In this document: one piece after another, positions 8,654-18,307 of the stretch | How positions within the stretch are numbered: position 1 is the first letter of the stretch | Layout: each line of letters starts with the position of its first letter | Source of the DNA: DATJGR01 sp963780795 | GTDB taxonomy: Bacteria > Pseudomonadota > Gammaproteobacteria > Pseudomonadales > Azotimanducaceae | DNA length: 64,000 bases | Direction of reading: 5' to 3' | NCBI GenBank assembly: GCA_963780795.1 | Contig: CAWADH010000009.1 | Span: forward strand, 62,001-126,000 | Made by a program: the position numbers and the translations under genes | Notes under the pieces: generated by a model | Seen by the model: only the letters and a program-made list of their open reading frames with translations | Database searches by the model: none | Told to the model about the DNA's origin: nothing

Positions 8654-11600
8654 ATGCAGAAGAAAGCCTCTTTCCTGGTGGCTGTGCTCGATCACATTCG
8701 AAGCCGGCTCGACCCGCGCGAGCACGGCCTGGCGGCCGCATTCACCCGGCAGTTCTGGTCGCGCGTAGTCCCCGAGGATCTCGAGAACCGGAACGCCGAA
8801 GACGCGGCCGGCATGACGATCGCGTGCTTCAGACATTTCCAACGACGCCCCTGGGACGCGGTCGACATCGACGTCGAGAACCCGCAGTACGAGCGCGACG
8901 GGTGGTCGTCGATCCACACCATCGTGCAGATTGCGCATCCGAACATGCCGTTCATCACCGACTCGGTGCTGATGGAACTGTCGCGCCATGGCTTGATCAC
9001 CCATCACCTGCAGAACATGGTGTTCGCGGCGGTTCGAGACGCGGAAGGAAATCTGCTGCACATCGATCCGCAGGCGAGCGAAGCACGTGCGGAAGTGCTG
9101 ATCTACGCGGAGATCGATCGCCTGGAAGAAGATCGGCTCGCACCGCTGGCTGCCCAGCTCGACTCGATACTGAAGGACGTGCGCGCCGCGGTTGGCGACT
9201 TCCCGGCGATGAAAGCGCGTATTCACGCTATCGCGGCGGCGTTGAAAACCGCGCCGCCGCCGTTGTCTGCCGAAGAGGTCGACGAGTCGATCGCATTTCT
9301 CGAATGGCTCGAGCAGGGCAGTTTCACCTTTCTCGGCTACCGTGAATTCGACTTTTCGGGCGGAACCATCAGACAGGTTCCCGACAGCGCGCTCGGCATT
9401 CTGCGCAACCGTGAGCCGTCGTCGGAGCGCTTGCTGGCCGAGCAGCCCGACGACACGCGAGCATTCCTGGTCGAACGCACGCTGCTCGCATTCTCGAAGT
9501 CCGGCACGCGCTCGCAGGTGCATCGCCCGGCGTATCCCGACTACATCGCTGTCAAACGCTTCAACGCCGCGGGTGAGGTGATCGGCGAGCAGGGCTTCCT
9601 CGGTTTGTACACGTCGAACGTCTATACCGAACGACCGGACATGATTCCGTTGCTGCGCAAGAAGGTGGCGAACATCCGCCGCCGATCAGGGCTCGATCCC
9701 GACGGTTTCGACGGCAAGATCCTCGCCCACGTGCTCGCGAGCTACCCGCGCGACGAGCTGTTCCAGAGTTCGGAAGACGAGTTGTTCGCCACGGCGATGG
9801 CAATCACGCAGATCCATGAGCGACGTCGCACGCGGGTATTTCTGCGGCGCGACCGATATGGGCTGTTCTATACGTGTCTCGTGTTCATGCCGCGCGAGCT
9901 TTACAACACGCAACTGCGCGTGCGCATTCAGCAGCTGTTGATGGCGAAGCTCGGCGCCGAAGATGCGCCGTTTGACGCGTACTTCTCCGAATCGATTCTG
10001 GTGCGGTTGCAGTTCGTCATTCGCGTGCCGCCCGGCACCAATGGACCAGTGGACATCGACGAACTGCAGCGCTCGATCGTCGCGCTGTCGCGCGACTGGT
10101 CGCAGGATGTGCGGCAGGCGCTGCTGCAGGAATGCGGCGAGGTTGCGGGCCGGCGTCTCGCCGAGGCGTATCTCGACAAGCTTCCGGCCGGCTATCGCGA
10201 GAACCGTTCGCCGCGCGCGACGGTCGCCGATATTCAGGAAATGGAGCAGCTGAGCGAGCAGCGCAATCTGACGATGCGGCTCTACCGCGCACCGGAAGAT
10301 CCGGAAGACATGTTCTTTGCGCGCGTGTTTCACCTCGGTGAACCGTTGCCGCTGTCCGAGTTGATACCCGCGCTGGAGCACATGGGTGTGCGCGCGATCG
10401 GCGAGTTGCCGTATCGAATCAACGGCCGCGAACGCACCGTGTCGATTCACGATCTCGAACTGTGCGCGGGACGGCCGATCGACATCGCTGCCGTTGCAGA
10501 ACGGTTCGAGGAAACGTTCGTGCGCATCTGGCACGGCACGGCCGACGACGATTCGCTGAATCGGCTCGTGCTGGTCGGCGGACTGGAATGGCGCGAGGTC
10601 ATCGTGGTGCGTGCCTACGCGCGCTACATGAAGCAGACGCTGTTCGGTTTCGAACAGGAATTCATCAGCGATACGCTGTTCAAACATCCCGAAACGGCGC
10701 GGCTGTTGGTGCAGCTGTTCGTGGAGCGTTTCGATCCGGAGGCGAGCGGCGATGGCGCTGCGTTGCATGCCGAGATCGTGGAGCGTCTCGATCACGTCGA
10801 GCTGTTGAACGAAGACCGGATCCTGCGGCGGCTGCTCGAGCTGATCGAAGCGACCGACCGGACCAATTACTTCCAACGGACGCAGGATGGCGCGCCGAAG
10901 GACCAGCTGGCGCTGAAGCTTGCGCCGCAGCGCCTCGCGAACGTGCCGGCGCCAGTGCCGATGAGCGAGATCCTCGTGCTTTCCACGCGCGTGGAGGGTC
11001 TGCACCTTCGCGCCGGTCCAATCGCGCGCGGCGGGCTGCGCTGGTCCGATCGACTGGAAGACTACCGCACCGAAGTGCTCGGGCTGGTGAAAGCGCAGAC
11101 CGTTAAGAACGCCGTGATCGTACCGACCGGTGCGAAAGGCGGCTTCTTCGTGCGCAATCCGCCGGTTGCGCGCGACGCGTTGATGACGGAAGCAATCGCC
11201 TGCTATCGGCAGTTCATCAGCGGGCTGCTCGACGTGACCGACAACATCGTCGACGGCGTGGTAGTGCCGCCGCCGCGCGTGCGCCGATACGACCGCGACG
11301 ACCCGTATCTGGTCGTTGCAGCCGACAAAGGCACCGCCACGTTCTCCGACTACGCCAACGAAGTATCGGCGCAGTACGGATTCTGGTTGGAAGACGCGTT
11401 CGCTTCCGGCGGTTCGAATGGCTACGACCACAAGAAGATCGGCATCACGGCACGCGGTGCGTGGATCTCGGTGCAGCGCCACTTCAACGAACGAGGCATC
11501 GATGCGAACTCCGATCCGATCACGGTGCTCGGCATCGGTGACATGTCGGGCGATGTCTTCGGCAACGGCCTGTTGCGCTCGCGATCGATTCTGCTGGTTG

Positions 11601-13420
11601 CGGCGTTCAACCATCAGCACGTCTTCATCGATCCGAACCCCGACGCGGCGGGCAGCTTCGTGGAGCGCGAGCGTCTGTTCGCGCTGCCGAGATCCGGTTG
11701 GACCGACTACGACACTGCGCTGATCTCGGCCGGCGGCGGCGTGTTCCCGCGCGCGCAGAAATCGGTTCCGATTTCACCGCAGATGCGCGAGCGCTTCGGC
11801 ATCGATGTCGAAAGCTGTTCACCCGATGAGCTGATCCACCATCTGCTGAAAGCACCGGTGGACCTGATCTGGAACGGCGGTATCGGCACCTATGTGAAAG
11901 CGAGCGAGGAAAGCCACGCGGACGTAGGCGATCGCACCAACGACGGCGTCAGGGTGAACGCCCTGGACTTGCGCGCGCGCGTGATCGGCGAAGGCGGCAA
12001 TCTCGGCCTGACGCAGGCGGCGCGCGTGGAGTTCGCGCTGGCGGGCGGCGGCGTGAATACGGACTTCATCGACAACGCCGGCGGGGTGGACTGTTCCGAC
12101 CACGAGGTGAATCTGAAGATTCTGCTGAACCAGCTGGTGGCAGACGGCGATCTGACGCAGAAGCAGCGCAATCAGCTGTTGACCGAGATGACCGAGAGCG
12201 TGGCGGAACTGGTACTCGCCAACAACTTCCGGCAGGCGCAGGCCCTGTCGATCGCGGAACGGCATTCGCGCGACAGGCTCGCGGAGTATCAGCGTTTCAT
12301 ATCGAGAATGGAGACGGAGCAGCGGCTGGACCGCGCGCTCGAAGGCGTGCCGTCCGACGAAACGCTCGCGGAGCGTAGAGTTCTGACGCGACCCGAACTC
12401 GCGGTGCTGTTGTCGTATGCGAAGACCTATGTGAAGGAACGCCTGATCCGGTCGTCGATTCACGCCGATTCGGTGATATCGGAAACGGTGTTCGAGGAAT
12501 TCCCGGAAGTGATCCGTGAACGCTATACGGTAGCGGCGCGCAAGCATCGCCTGTATCGGGAGATCGTCGCCACGATCGTTGCCAACGACGTGATACATCA
12601 CCTCGGAATCGCGTCGGTGGTGCACCTCTCCGATTTCGTTGGCGGCGAGGCGGAAGAGATCGTACGCGCGTACTACGCTGCGGCCCGCTGTTTCGGTATT
12701 CGGGAAACCTTCCGCAGCATCGAGTCGCTGGAGCGCGTGGACGGCGAAACGCGGCTCGACATGCTGCTGCAGATCACCCAGCTCGCGCGCCGCGCAACCC
12801 GCTGGCTGCTGCGACACCGGCGCAACGCGCTCGACGTCGGCGAACTGGCGCAGCATTTCGCCGCCAACATCGCGCTGCTGGCACCGTCCCGACTGGCGCT
12901 GATGGGCGGCTCCGGACGCGCGCGCCGCGACGACCAACTGCAACGCTGGACCCGCGCCGGCGTGCCGACGGCCGTCGCGGAGTCGTGCGGCAATGCCGGC
13001 GCGCTGGTGACGACGCTGCCGGTGATCGACGCGGCGGAGCGTCGCGCTGCGCCGCCGCAAACGGTGGCGACGATCTTCGCGAATCTGAACGCGACCTTGT
13101 CCATCGACTGGTTGGTCGATCAGCTGTCGCGAGTCGTGCCGACGAGCCTGTGGCAGGCGATGGAACGCGACCTGCTGCTCGACGACCTGATGAGCGATCA
13201 CGCTGCATTGGCAGCGCGCATCTGCATCGAAGACTGCGCGGGCGGCGGAGAAGCGGACGCCGTCGATCGGTGGACCGCGCGGCAGGCCGCGTTCGTTCGC
13301 AGCTGGCGTAGCGTGATGGAAGGGCCGCAACGCGCGACGTCGCAGGACTTTTCGCTGTTGTCGATGACGTGCCGAAAGCTCGGCGATCTGATCAGGACAT
13401 TGCCGGCCTCAACGCTCTGA
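8654..13420 (+). CDS. gdhB: NAD-specific glutamate dehydrogenase, large (about 180 kDa) type
   Basis: This enzyme deaminates glutamate to 2-oxoglutarate with NAD and usually works in catabolism. The 1588 residues match the very large bacterial class. A long N-terminal regulatory region precedes the catalytic core. The substrate region RGGLRWSDR is near residue 791, PTGAKGGF near 823, and the dinucleotide motif GIGDMSGDVFGNG near 960-972. A long C-terminal region follows. A TATACT at 8618-8623 could be a -10 box, but no good -35 is visible. It may feed nitrogen and carbon from amino acids into the central pathways encoded nearby. Confidence 0.95.
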   Translation: MQKKASFLVAVLDHIRSRLDPREHGLAAAFTRQFWSRVVPEDLENRNAEDAAGMTIACFRHFQRRPWDAVDIDVENPQYERDGWSSIHTIVQIAHPNMPFITDSVLMELSRHGLITHHLQNMVFAAVRDAEGNLLHIDPQASEARAEVLIYAEIDRLEEDRLAPLAAQLDSILKDVRAAVGDFPAMKARIHAIAAALKTAPPPLSAEEVDESIAFLEWLEQGSFTFLGYREFDFSGGTIRQVPDSALGILRNREPSSERLLAEQPDDTRAFLVERTLLAFSKSGTRSQVHRPAYPDYIAVKRFNAAGEVIGEQGFLGLYTSNVYTERPDMIPLLRKKVANIRRRSGLDPDGFDGKILAHVLASYPRDELFQSSEDELFATAMAITQIHERRRTRVFLRRDRYGLFYTCLVFMPRELYNTQLRVRIQQLLMAKLGAEDAPFDAYFSESILVRLQFVIRVPPGTNGPVDIDELQRSIVALSRDWSQDVRQALLQECGEVAGRRLAEAYLDKLPAGYRENRSPRATVADIQEMEQLSEQRNLTMRLYRAPEDPEDMFFARVFHLGEPLPLSELIPALEHMGVRAIGELPYRINGRERTVSIHDLELCAGRPIDIAAVAERFEETFVRIWHGTADDDSLNRLVLVGGLEWREVIVVRAYARYMKQTLFGFEQEFISDTLFKHPETARLLVQLFVERFDPEASGDGAALHAEIVERLDHVELLNEDRILRRLLELIEATDRTNYFQRTQDGAPKDQLALKLAPQRLANVPAPVPMSEILVLSTRVEGLHLRAGPIARGGLRWSDRLEDYRTEVLGLVKAQTVKNAVIVPTGAKGGFFVRNPPVARDALMTEAIACYRQFISGLLDVTDNIVDGVVVPPPRVRRYDRDDPYLVVAADKGTATFSDYANEVSAQYGFWLEDAFASGGSNGYDHKKIGITARGAWISVQRHFNERGIDANSDPITVLGIGDMSGDVFGNGLLRSRSILLVAAFNHQHVFIDPNPDAAGSFVERERLFALPRSGWTDYDTALISAGGGVFPRAQKSVPISPQMRERFGIDVESCSPDELIHHLLKAPVDLIWNGGIGTYVKASEESHADVGDRTNDGVRVNALDLRARVIGEGGNLGLTQAARVEFALAGGGVNTDFIDNAGGVDCSDHEVNLKILLNQLVADGDLTQKQRNQLLTEMTESVAELVLANNFRQAQALSIAERHSRDRLAEYQRFISRMETEQRLDRALEGVPSDETLAERRVLTRPELAVLLSYAKTYVKERLIRSSIHADSVISETVFEEFPEVIRERYTVAARKHRLYREIVATIVANDVIHHLGIASVVHLSDFVGGEAEEIVRAYYAAARCFGIRETFRSIESLERVDGETRLDMLLQITQLARRATRWLLRHRRNALDVGELAQHFAANIALLAPSRLALMGGSGRARRDDQLQRWTRAGVPTAVAESCGNAGALVTTLPVIDAAERRAAPPQTVATIFANLNATLSIDWLVDQLSRVVPTSLWQAMERDLLLDDLMSDHAALAARICIEDCAGGGEADAVDRWTARQAAFVRSWRSVMEGPQRATSQDFSLLSMTCRKLGDLIRTLPASTL

Positions 13421-13433
13421 ATGGGGAGACACC

Positions 13434-14258
13434 ATGCATTTCACCGACGTCGAGTACGCGGTCGAAGGTCACGTGGCGCGCGTCACCGCGAATAGGCCGA
13501 GCGTGCGCAACGCGCAGAGCCGACGGCTGCTGGAACAACTCGACGCCGCGTTTGCGCAGGCGGTGGACGATCGCAACGTGCGGGTGATCGTGTTGTGCGC
13601 CGCCGGCGAGCATTTCTCCGGCGGTCACGACCTCGGCTCCGCGGACGAACTCGAAGATCGCAAAAAGCGTCCGCTCGAAGACGGGCTGCGCGGGCGATAC
13701 GCGCATTCGCGTGAACATTTCGTCGACAAGACGCTGCGCTGGCGCGAACTGCCGAAGCCGACACTGGCGGCGGTGCAGGGTTACTGCATATTCGCCGGCT
13801 GGATGGTGGCCTCTGCGATGGACATCATTTTCGCCGCGGACGACGCGATGTTCCTCGCGGCGAATTTCCAGTACTTCTCGATTCCGTGGGACGTGCATCC
13901 GCGCCGCGCGAAAGAGCTGTTGTACGAGAGCCGCTTCATCGATGCTGCCGAGGCGGCCGAACTCGGCCTGGTCAATCGCGTGGTGCCGCGCGCCGAATTG
14001 ATGGTCGAGACGCTCGAATATGCGCACCGCATCGCCGCCAACGATCCGTTTCAGCTGCGCATGATCAAGCTCGCCGTGAATCAGATGCAGGACCAGCAGG
14101 GCTTTTCCGCGCATATCTCCGCGGCGCACGCGCTGCACATTCTGTCGTCGGAGGGCGAGAAAGATCCGAACTATGCGCTGAAAGTGCCAGAGGGCCGTCG
14201 CAGGCCGATGGTGCAGCGCGCGTTCGAGAACTACGAGCTCAACAAGAAGAAGCGCTAG
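13434..14258 (+). CDS. Enoyl-CoA hydratase/isomerase (crotonase) family protein, atypical active site
   Basis: A 274-residue crotonase-fold protein with a full acyl-CoA oxyanion-hole region (GEHFSGGHDLGS). Aligning AVQGYCIFAGWMVASAMD with the rat hydratase motif puts Met where Glu144 is expected, and the segment FLAANF puts Asn where Glu164 is expected. It is therefore unlikely to be a standard hydratase. Actinobacterial proteins of the same subgroup share this pattern, from memory. It starts 13 bases after gdhB, preceded by GGGGAGA, so it may be cotranscribed. It is not an obvious PaaF or PaaG. Confidence 0.85.
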   Translation: MHFTDVEYAVEGHVARVTANRPSVRNAQSRRLLEQLDAAFAQAVDDRNVRVIVLCAAGEHFSGGHDLGSADELEDRKKRPLEDGLRGRYAHSREHFVDKTLRWRELPKPTLAAVQGYCIFAGWMVASAMDIIFAADDAMFLAANFQYFSIPWDVHPRRAKELLYESRFIDAAEAAELGLVNRVVPRAELMVETLEYAHRIAANDPFQLRMIKLAVNQMQDQQGFSAHISAAHALHILSSEGEKDPNYALKVPEGRRRPMVQRAFENYELNKKKR

Positions 14259-14267
14259 CTCGGAAGC

Positions 14268-14804
14268 TCACCGTAACCGGGTCCATGCGGCCGCGGCGGC
14301 GAGCTTCCAGTCGGCGCTCCACGGACGTCCGAACGACTCTCCCAACGCGACGAGCGCGCGCTGCGTGTTACGCGCGTCGAGCGGGATCTCTTCGAGCGAC
14401 AGCGTCAACGGCTCGATGCCGCAGGATTCCGCCGCCTGCTCGCAGATTTCCCGGAACAGCCAGCCTTCTTTGCCGTGCGCGCGCATGTGCGGACTGGTGA
14501 TTCGTTCCGGCGGCGTATGCGTGTTCACGACCACGGTGACGAAATCGATCGCCTCGGTACGCCTGACGGTTTCGAAGAGGCGCTTCAACGCCGCGGCGCC
14601 GATGCGTTTGGCCGTGCGCACGGCGCCGGCGACCGAATCCGGATGCCCCTCGATTTCGAGGTGGTATGGATGCACGGTGTTGCCGTCCGAGCGATCGGCC
14701 AGCGCCACCTCTTCACGCAAGATCGGCAATGGCACGCCTTGCGAACCGGCGATGGCCACGGCCATCGCCTTGCCGGTCTTCACGCGCAGGCCGATCGATG
14801 CCAT
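14268..14804 (-). CDS. Conserved hypothetical protein
   Basis: I do not recognise this 178-residue protein. It has no signal peptide and no membrane segment. The composition is that of a real soluble alpha/beta protein: LRVKTGKAMAVAIAG opens a strand-like region, DFVTVVVNTHTPPER is a second hydrophobic strand, and the C-terminus has alanine-rich helices with a conserved-looking NTQRALVALGESFGRPWS. A distant RNase H-like/actin-like fold is conceivable but only a guess. It is convergent with the crotonase gene and starts nine bases after the carboxylesterase stop, so it may share that transcript. Confidence 0.7.
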   Translation of the reverse strand: MASIGLRVKTGKAMAVAIAGSQGVPLPILREEVALADRSDGNTVHPYHLEIEGHPDSVAGAVRTAKRIGAAALKRLFETVRRTEAIDFVTVVVNTHTPPERITSPHMRAHGKEGWLFREICEQAAESCGIEPLTLSLEEIPLDARNTQRALVALGESFGRPWSADWKLAAAAAWTRLR

Positions 14805-14813
14805 GGCGAGTCT

Positions 14814-16658
14814 CTAGAAGCGGCGGAACGATTCCGGATCATACGCGGCACAGCCGTCCTTACCGAGGTGCAGATACTGGTCCTTGTCGAACCACTCCCA
14901 GCGGAACGTCTGGGCGTACAGTTCGCAGTGCTCGCGTTGGTCGGTGATGCTGGTGTCGACGATGAGCCGCTGCTTGAGACTGTCCACCGTGATCAGATCC
15001 GACGACATCCTGATGCCCGGCGGCGTGGTATCGAGGAGGATCGTGGTCTTGCCGTCGGTGCCCCACGGCAACCATTGCACTTCGGTGCCATCGCGGCCTT
15101 TTCCTGGATTGCCGGAGTGCGCGAACTCGGCCCAGTACGACATCATGCTGTTGGAAAGCTGATCGCGCGCCGGTGTTTTCGGATACAGATACGAAAGCCC
15201 GAGTCCGCCTTCGAACTCGCCGAACACGAACGCGATCTCGAGACCGTGTGCGGCGCCGAGCGCGGTGGCCAGGTCGTATCCCATCACCGAGTTTTCTTCG
15301 TCCCAATCGAACCGATAGGCGAAAACCTGGCCCGGTTGCGTTTTCGAAAGCACGGTCGCGATGCTGTCGACGCCGCCGATGCGCCACGAGTCGGCGCCAT
15401 ATCGAACGTGCCGCAGGTAGCTCGCTTGATCCTTGAGGTGCGGGAAGATCCACAAGCGGTTCTCCACCCAGCGCGGGTCGCGCACCATGAACAGCGCTGG
15501 CTCGTCGCGGTTCGTTCCGAGGATGACCGGCACCGAGTTGTACTGCCTCGGGTCGCTGAACAGTTTTACCGCGTCCGGTTCGAGCGGCAGTACCGCGCCG
15601 TCGCCGAACATTTCCGGGGCGTCGATCATGCCGAAGCCGCCGCCTTCGTATAACGTCATGATGTCGGCCGCCTTCGTGCCGATCAGCAGTGCGCGCAACT
15701 GGTCGTTGCTCATCGCGTTCTGCGCAGTCTTCGCTGCCGCGGCATCGCCGGCCTTGCCGTCGCGGATCAGCAATCGGTTGACGACTTCGCGGGCGCTGAA
15801 CCGGTGCCCGGGGTTTGCGTCGTCGTGGTAGTTCTCTGCGACGCTGCGCGGCGCTACGAAGAAGCCGCCGCTCTCGACGATGGCGCGCTGGAACAGCCCT
15901 TTCGCGAGCGGCGACGCCATCAGCGCGAGCACGTCGCCGCCGCCGGCCGATTCGCCGAAGATGGTCACGTTGTTCGGATCGCCACCGAACGCGGCGATGT
16001 TGTCGCGCACCCAATGCAATGCCGCGATCGAATCGAGCAGACCGTAGTTGCCGGAATTGTCTTCCGCCGACGCGTCGGCGCTGCGCAACGCCGGATGCGA
16101 GAACCAGCCGAACGGCCCGAGGCGATAGTTGAACGTTACGACCAGAACCCCGTGAGCGGTGGCGAGATGCGCGCCGGAGTAACTGCCGCCGTGGCCGATG
16201 CTGTTGCCGCCGCCGTGTATCCAGAACATCACCGGTCGTGCTTTATCGCCTGTCGGTACGTCGGCCGGCGCGAACGGCGGCGCCCAGACATTCAGGTACA
16301 GACAGTCTTCGTTGCCGACCGGTGCATTCGATTTCGGTGACCGACCGGCACCGGACAGCAGCGACGGAAACTGCACGCACATGTTGCCGATCGCGAGTGC
16401 GTTGCGCGGTGACGTCCACGCCTGCGCTGGACGCGGCGCTTTCCAGCGCAGTTCGCCGACCGGCGGCGCCGCATACGGTATGCCGAGCCAGACGTTGGCG
16501 CCGCGGGCGCCAGTGAATCCAACGACCGGACCGAGGGGCGTCTGCCGCAGTGTGGACTGGTCCGCGACCGGCGGCGGCTCCTGATGCTTCGGCCAGAACG
16601 CGTATGCGAGGGCGGCCAGTACGATCAATACGACGACGGCAACGACGAATTTGCGCAT
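14814..16658 (-). CDS. Type B carboxylesterase, membrane-anchored or exported
   Basis: A 614-residue alpha/beta-hydrolase of the carboxylesterase/cholinesterase family. Residues 1-22 form an uncleaved anchor or signal sequence (KFVVAVVVLIVLAALAYAF). NEDCLYLNVWAP is the family pattern, WIHGGGNS gives the oxyanion hole, and Ser237 sits in GESAGG. The protein should act outside the cytoplasm on carboxylic esters; the substrate is unknown. A Shine-Dalgarno-like GGGAGGAGAGA lies just upstream of the ATG. The upstream lipoprotein gene ends 24 bases away on the same strand. Confidence 0.92.
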   Translation of the reverse strand: MRKFVVAVVVLIVLAALAYAFWPKHQEPPPVADQSTLRQTPLGPVVGFTGARGANVWLGIPYAAPPVGELRWKAPRPAQAWTSPRNALAIGNMCVQFPSLLSGAGRSPKSNAPVGNEDCLYLNVWAPPFAPADVPTGDKARPVMFWIHGGGNSIGHGGSYSGAHLATAHGVLVVTFNYRLGPFGWFSHPALRSADASAEDNSGNYGLLDSIAALHWVRDNIAAFGGDPNNVTIFGESAGGGDVLALMASPLAKGLFQRAIVESGGFFVAPRSVAENYHDDANPGHRFSAREVVNRLLIRDGKAGDAAAAKTAQNAMSNDQLRALLIGTKAADIMTLYEGGGFGMIDAPEMFGDGAVLPLEPDAVKLFSDPRQYNSVPVILGTNRDEPALFMVRDPRWVENRLWIFPHLKDQASYLRHVRYGADSWRIGGVDSIATVLSKTQPGQVFAYRFDWDEENSVMGYDLATALGAAHGLEIAFVFGEFEGGLGLSYLYPKTPARDQLSNSMMSYWAEFAHSGNPGKGRDGTEVQWLPWGTDGKTTILLDTTPPGIRMSSDLITVDSLKQRLIVDTSITDQREHCELYAQTFRWEWFDKDQYLHLGKDGCAAYDPESFRRF

Positions 16659-16682
16659 CTCTCTCCTCCCGCGGGAGACCCT

Positions 16683-17483
16683 TTAGCTGGCGAGCGGCTT
16701 GCGGAACTTCAGGACGAACTGGTCGGTCTTCCCGCGAATCGCCGGGTCGAAGACCTTGAGCGTGCGCGCGTCGTTCGGATTGCGCAGCAGGTCGCTGGAA
16801 CCGATCTGTTCGAAACCGGCGGCCTTGATTTCGGATACCACGAACGCTTCGTCGATGCGATGCAGCGTGCCGACGTCGCGGTCTCCGGACCCGGCTTCAG
16901 CGGAATGGTCAATCACCGCGAAGATGCCGCCGGGCTTCAGGATCGTCATGAAGTTCTTGAGCAACGGCGGTCGCTCGACTTTCAGATTGACGACGTCGTG
17001 ATAGTTGAGCGCGGTGAAAATCAGGTCGACCGAATCGGGCGTGAGACCCCAGTCGCCGTCGGCGGCCGCGGTGACGTTCGGTAACCTGCCGTCGGCGATC
17101 CGTTTCGGATCTTCACGCGTCGCAACGACGCGGCCGCCATCACCGACGGTACGCGACAACAGCTCGGTGAAGTAGCCGCCGCCGGCCACGAATTCGAACA
17201 CGACCTCGCCGGGTTTCACGTCGAAGAACGCGAGCGTCTTAGCGGGTTTGCGGTCGGCATCGCGCGCCACGTCTTCAGCAGGACGCGCCGGGTTTGCCAC
17301 GGCTGCGGCGATGGCGGTTGCTGCGGTCGACTCGGCCGATGGCGCAGCGGCGGGGGGTGGAGCGGCCGATACGGGTGCGGTCGTCGGAGCGGGCGGTGAG
17401 GCGGGTTGCCGATCGCACGCAGCGAGAAAGACGACGCAAACGGTCAGAAACGCAAATCGCAGTGAGCGGTTCGCCAACACCAT
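16683..17483 (-). CDS. Lipoprotein with class I SAM-methyltransferase fold
   Basis: The ATG at 17483 follows a very strong GGGGGAGGG ribosome binding site and gives 266 residues. The N-terminus has a lipoprotein signal with lipobox LAAC, then an Ala/Pro-rich linker. The rest is a methyltransferase-like domain with the SAM-motif variant FEFVAGGGYFTELL and the post-motif region DLIFTALNYHDV. The pattern NPARPAEDVARDADRKPAK marks a known exported methyltransferase-like family. SAM is not normally present in the periplasm, so the activity is doubtful. It precedes the carboxylesterase on the same strand. Confidence 0.85.
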   Translation of the reverse strand: MVLANRSLRFAFLTVCVVFLAACDRQPASPPAPTTAPVSAAPPPAAAPSAESTAATAIAAAVANPARPAEDVARDADRKPAKTLAFFDVKPGEVVFEFVAGGGYFTELLSRTVGDGGRVVATREDPKRIADGRLPNVTAAADGDWGLTPDSVDLIFTALNYHDVVNLKVERPPLLKNFMTILKPGGIFAVIDHSAEAGSGDRDVGTLHRIDEAFVVSEIKAAGFEQIGSSDLLRNPNDARTLKVFDPAIRGKTDQFVLKFRKPLAS

Positions 17484-17552
17484 TACCCTCCCCCCAACGG
17501 TATGAAGCAGCCGCGATACTATGCCGCAACCTCGCGCCGATCTCACGCGATC

Positions 17553-17840
17553 TCAGAATGTCCGAGCCGCTCTCGACGGGCCTTTCCACACCTCGCGTCG
17601 GCCGCGCTGCAGTTTCTGCACGAAGGGGCTGCTGTCGAGCGTGCGTCCGCCGACTGAGCGATCGGGGAAAAACCACGCCGCGCCATCCCAGTCGACGTCG
17701 TGAGTTGCAGGTTTGCGTATATCGGAAACGACCTGACAGACGCCGGACGCGGAACCTTCCGGGTAGACCCTTGTAACCACGCAGTCACTCTGCGCGACGC
17801 TGATCCAGCCGCCGCTTCGAACGATCGGATGATCTTTCAT
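17553..17840 (-). CDS. Small conserved hypothetical protein
   Basis: A 95-residue soluble protein of unknown function. The phrase CVVTRVYPEG followed by HDVDWDGAAWFFPDR looks like a beta-rich small domain seen in uncharacterised proteobacterial proteins, by memory only. No signal peptide is present. The ATG at 17840 has only a weak GAAG upstream. It is divergent from the next small gene across a 125-bp spacer with inverted repeats, and it lies 69 bases upstream of the lipoprotein gene on the same strand. Confidence 0.65.
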   Translation of the reverse strand: MKDHPIVRSGGWISVAQSDCVVTRVYPEGSASGVCQVVSDIRKPATHDVDWDGAAWFFPDRSVGGRTLDSSPFVQKLQRGRREVWKGPSRAARTF

Positions 17841-17883
17841 CTTGCTTCACCAATTTGAACCCGCATCAGTCTCTAGGCTCCGG

Positions 17884-17920
17884 CCGCGGATAGATACCTC
17901 TATCGGCGGGTTGCAATCCC
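17884..17920. repeat. Inverted repeats between two small divergent genes
   Basis: CCGCGGATAG at 17884-17893 and CTATCGGCGG at 17900-17909 form a 10-bp inverted repeat with one mismatch and a 6-base loop. A second one, CGGG-TTGCAAT-CCCG at 17906-17920, overlaps its end. They sit between the divergent starts at 17840 and 17966 and could be an operator or an RNA hairpin. Confidence 0.4.
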
Positions 17921-17965
17921 GACGAACGGCACAACAACGTCATCTCCGGTCGCAAGAAAAGTGCC

Positions 17966-18307
17966 ATGGACGACATTCGGCTGAACGCGCTCTGCGACGA
18001 ACTCCGAGGTCTAGCGAACGGACCGCCGGGTATGAACCCGCTCTGCGCGCAGCGGGTGCGCGCGATCGCGCACGAAATCCAGCGTTCAGTGGACGCGAAA
18101 GGCACGTCCATTCGCAAAGATGCAAGCGACGTCAACGAGGGTTTCCAGCTCTGGTTCAGCCCGAGGAAATGGAAGCAGTTGGATGACAATGGGCAACAGC
18201 TGAAATCCCATATCTTCGCCTCGATACTCAAGCTCGAAGGCGGCGTGAGCCAGATTCACAGCCATCGGGCCAACGACGCAGCTAAGGCGCGACTTCGTCT
18301 CGACTGA
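17966..18307 (+). CDS. Small hypothetical protein
   Basis: A 113-residue, mostly helical, soluble protein that I do not recognise. LNALCDELRGLANG and QLWFSPRKWKQLDDNGQQLK give amphipathic helices; there is no signal or membrane segment. The ATG is preceded by AAGAAAAG. The last 26 bases overlap the convergent small gene. With its neighbours it forms a cluster of short, little-conserved genes beside the FAD oxidase, in a part of the window that looks accessory. Confidence 0.6.
   Translation: MDDIRLNALCDELRGLANGPPGMNPLCAQRVRAIAHEIQRSVDAKGTSIRKDASDVNEGFQLWFSPRKWKQLDDNGQQLKSHIFASILKLEGGVSQIHSHRANDAAKARLRLD

Noticed and set aside
9686..11620. A 644-residue minus-strand frame inside gdhB
   Set aside because: Composition is Arg/His-rich, typical of an antisense frame; the plus strand encodes a full-length glutamate dehydrogenase.
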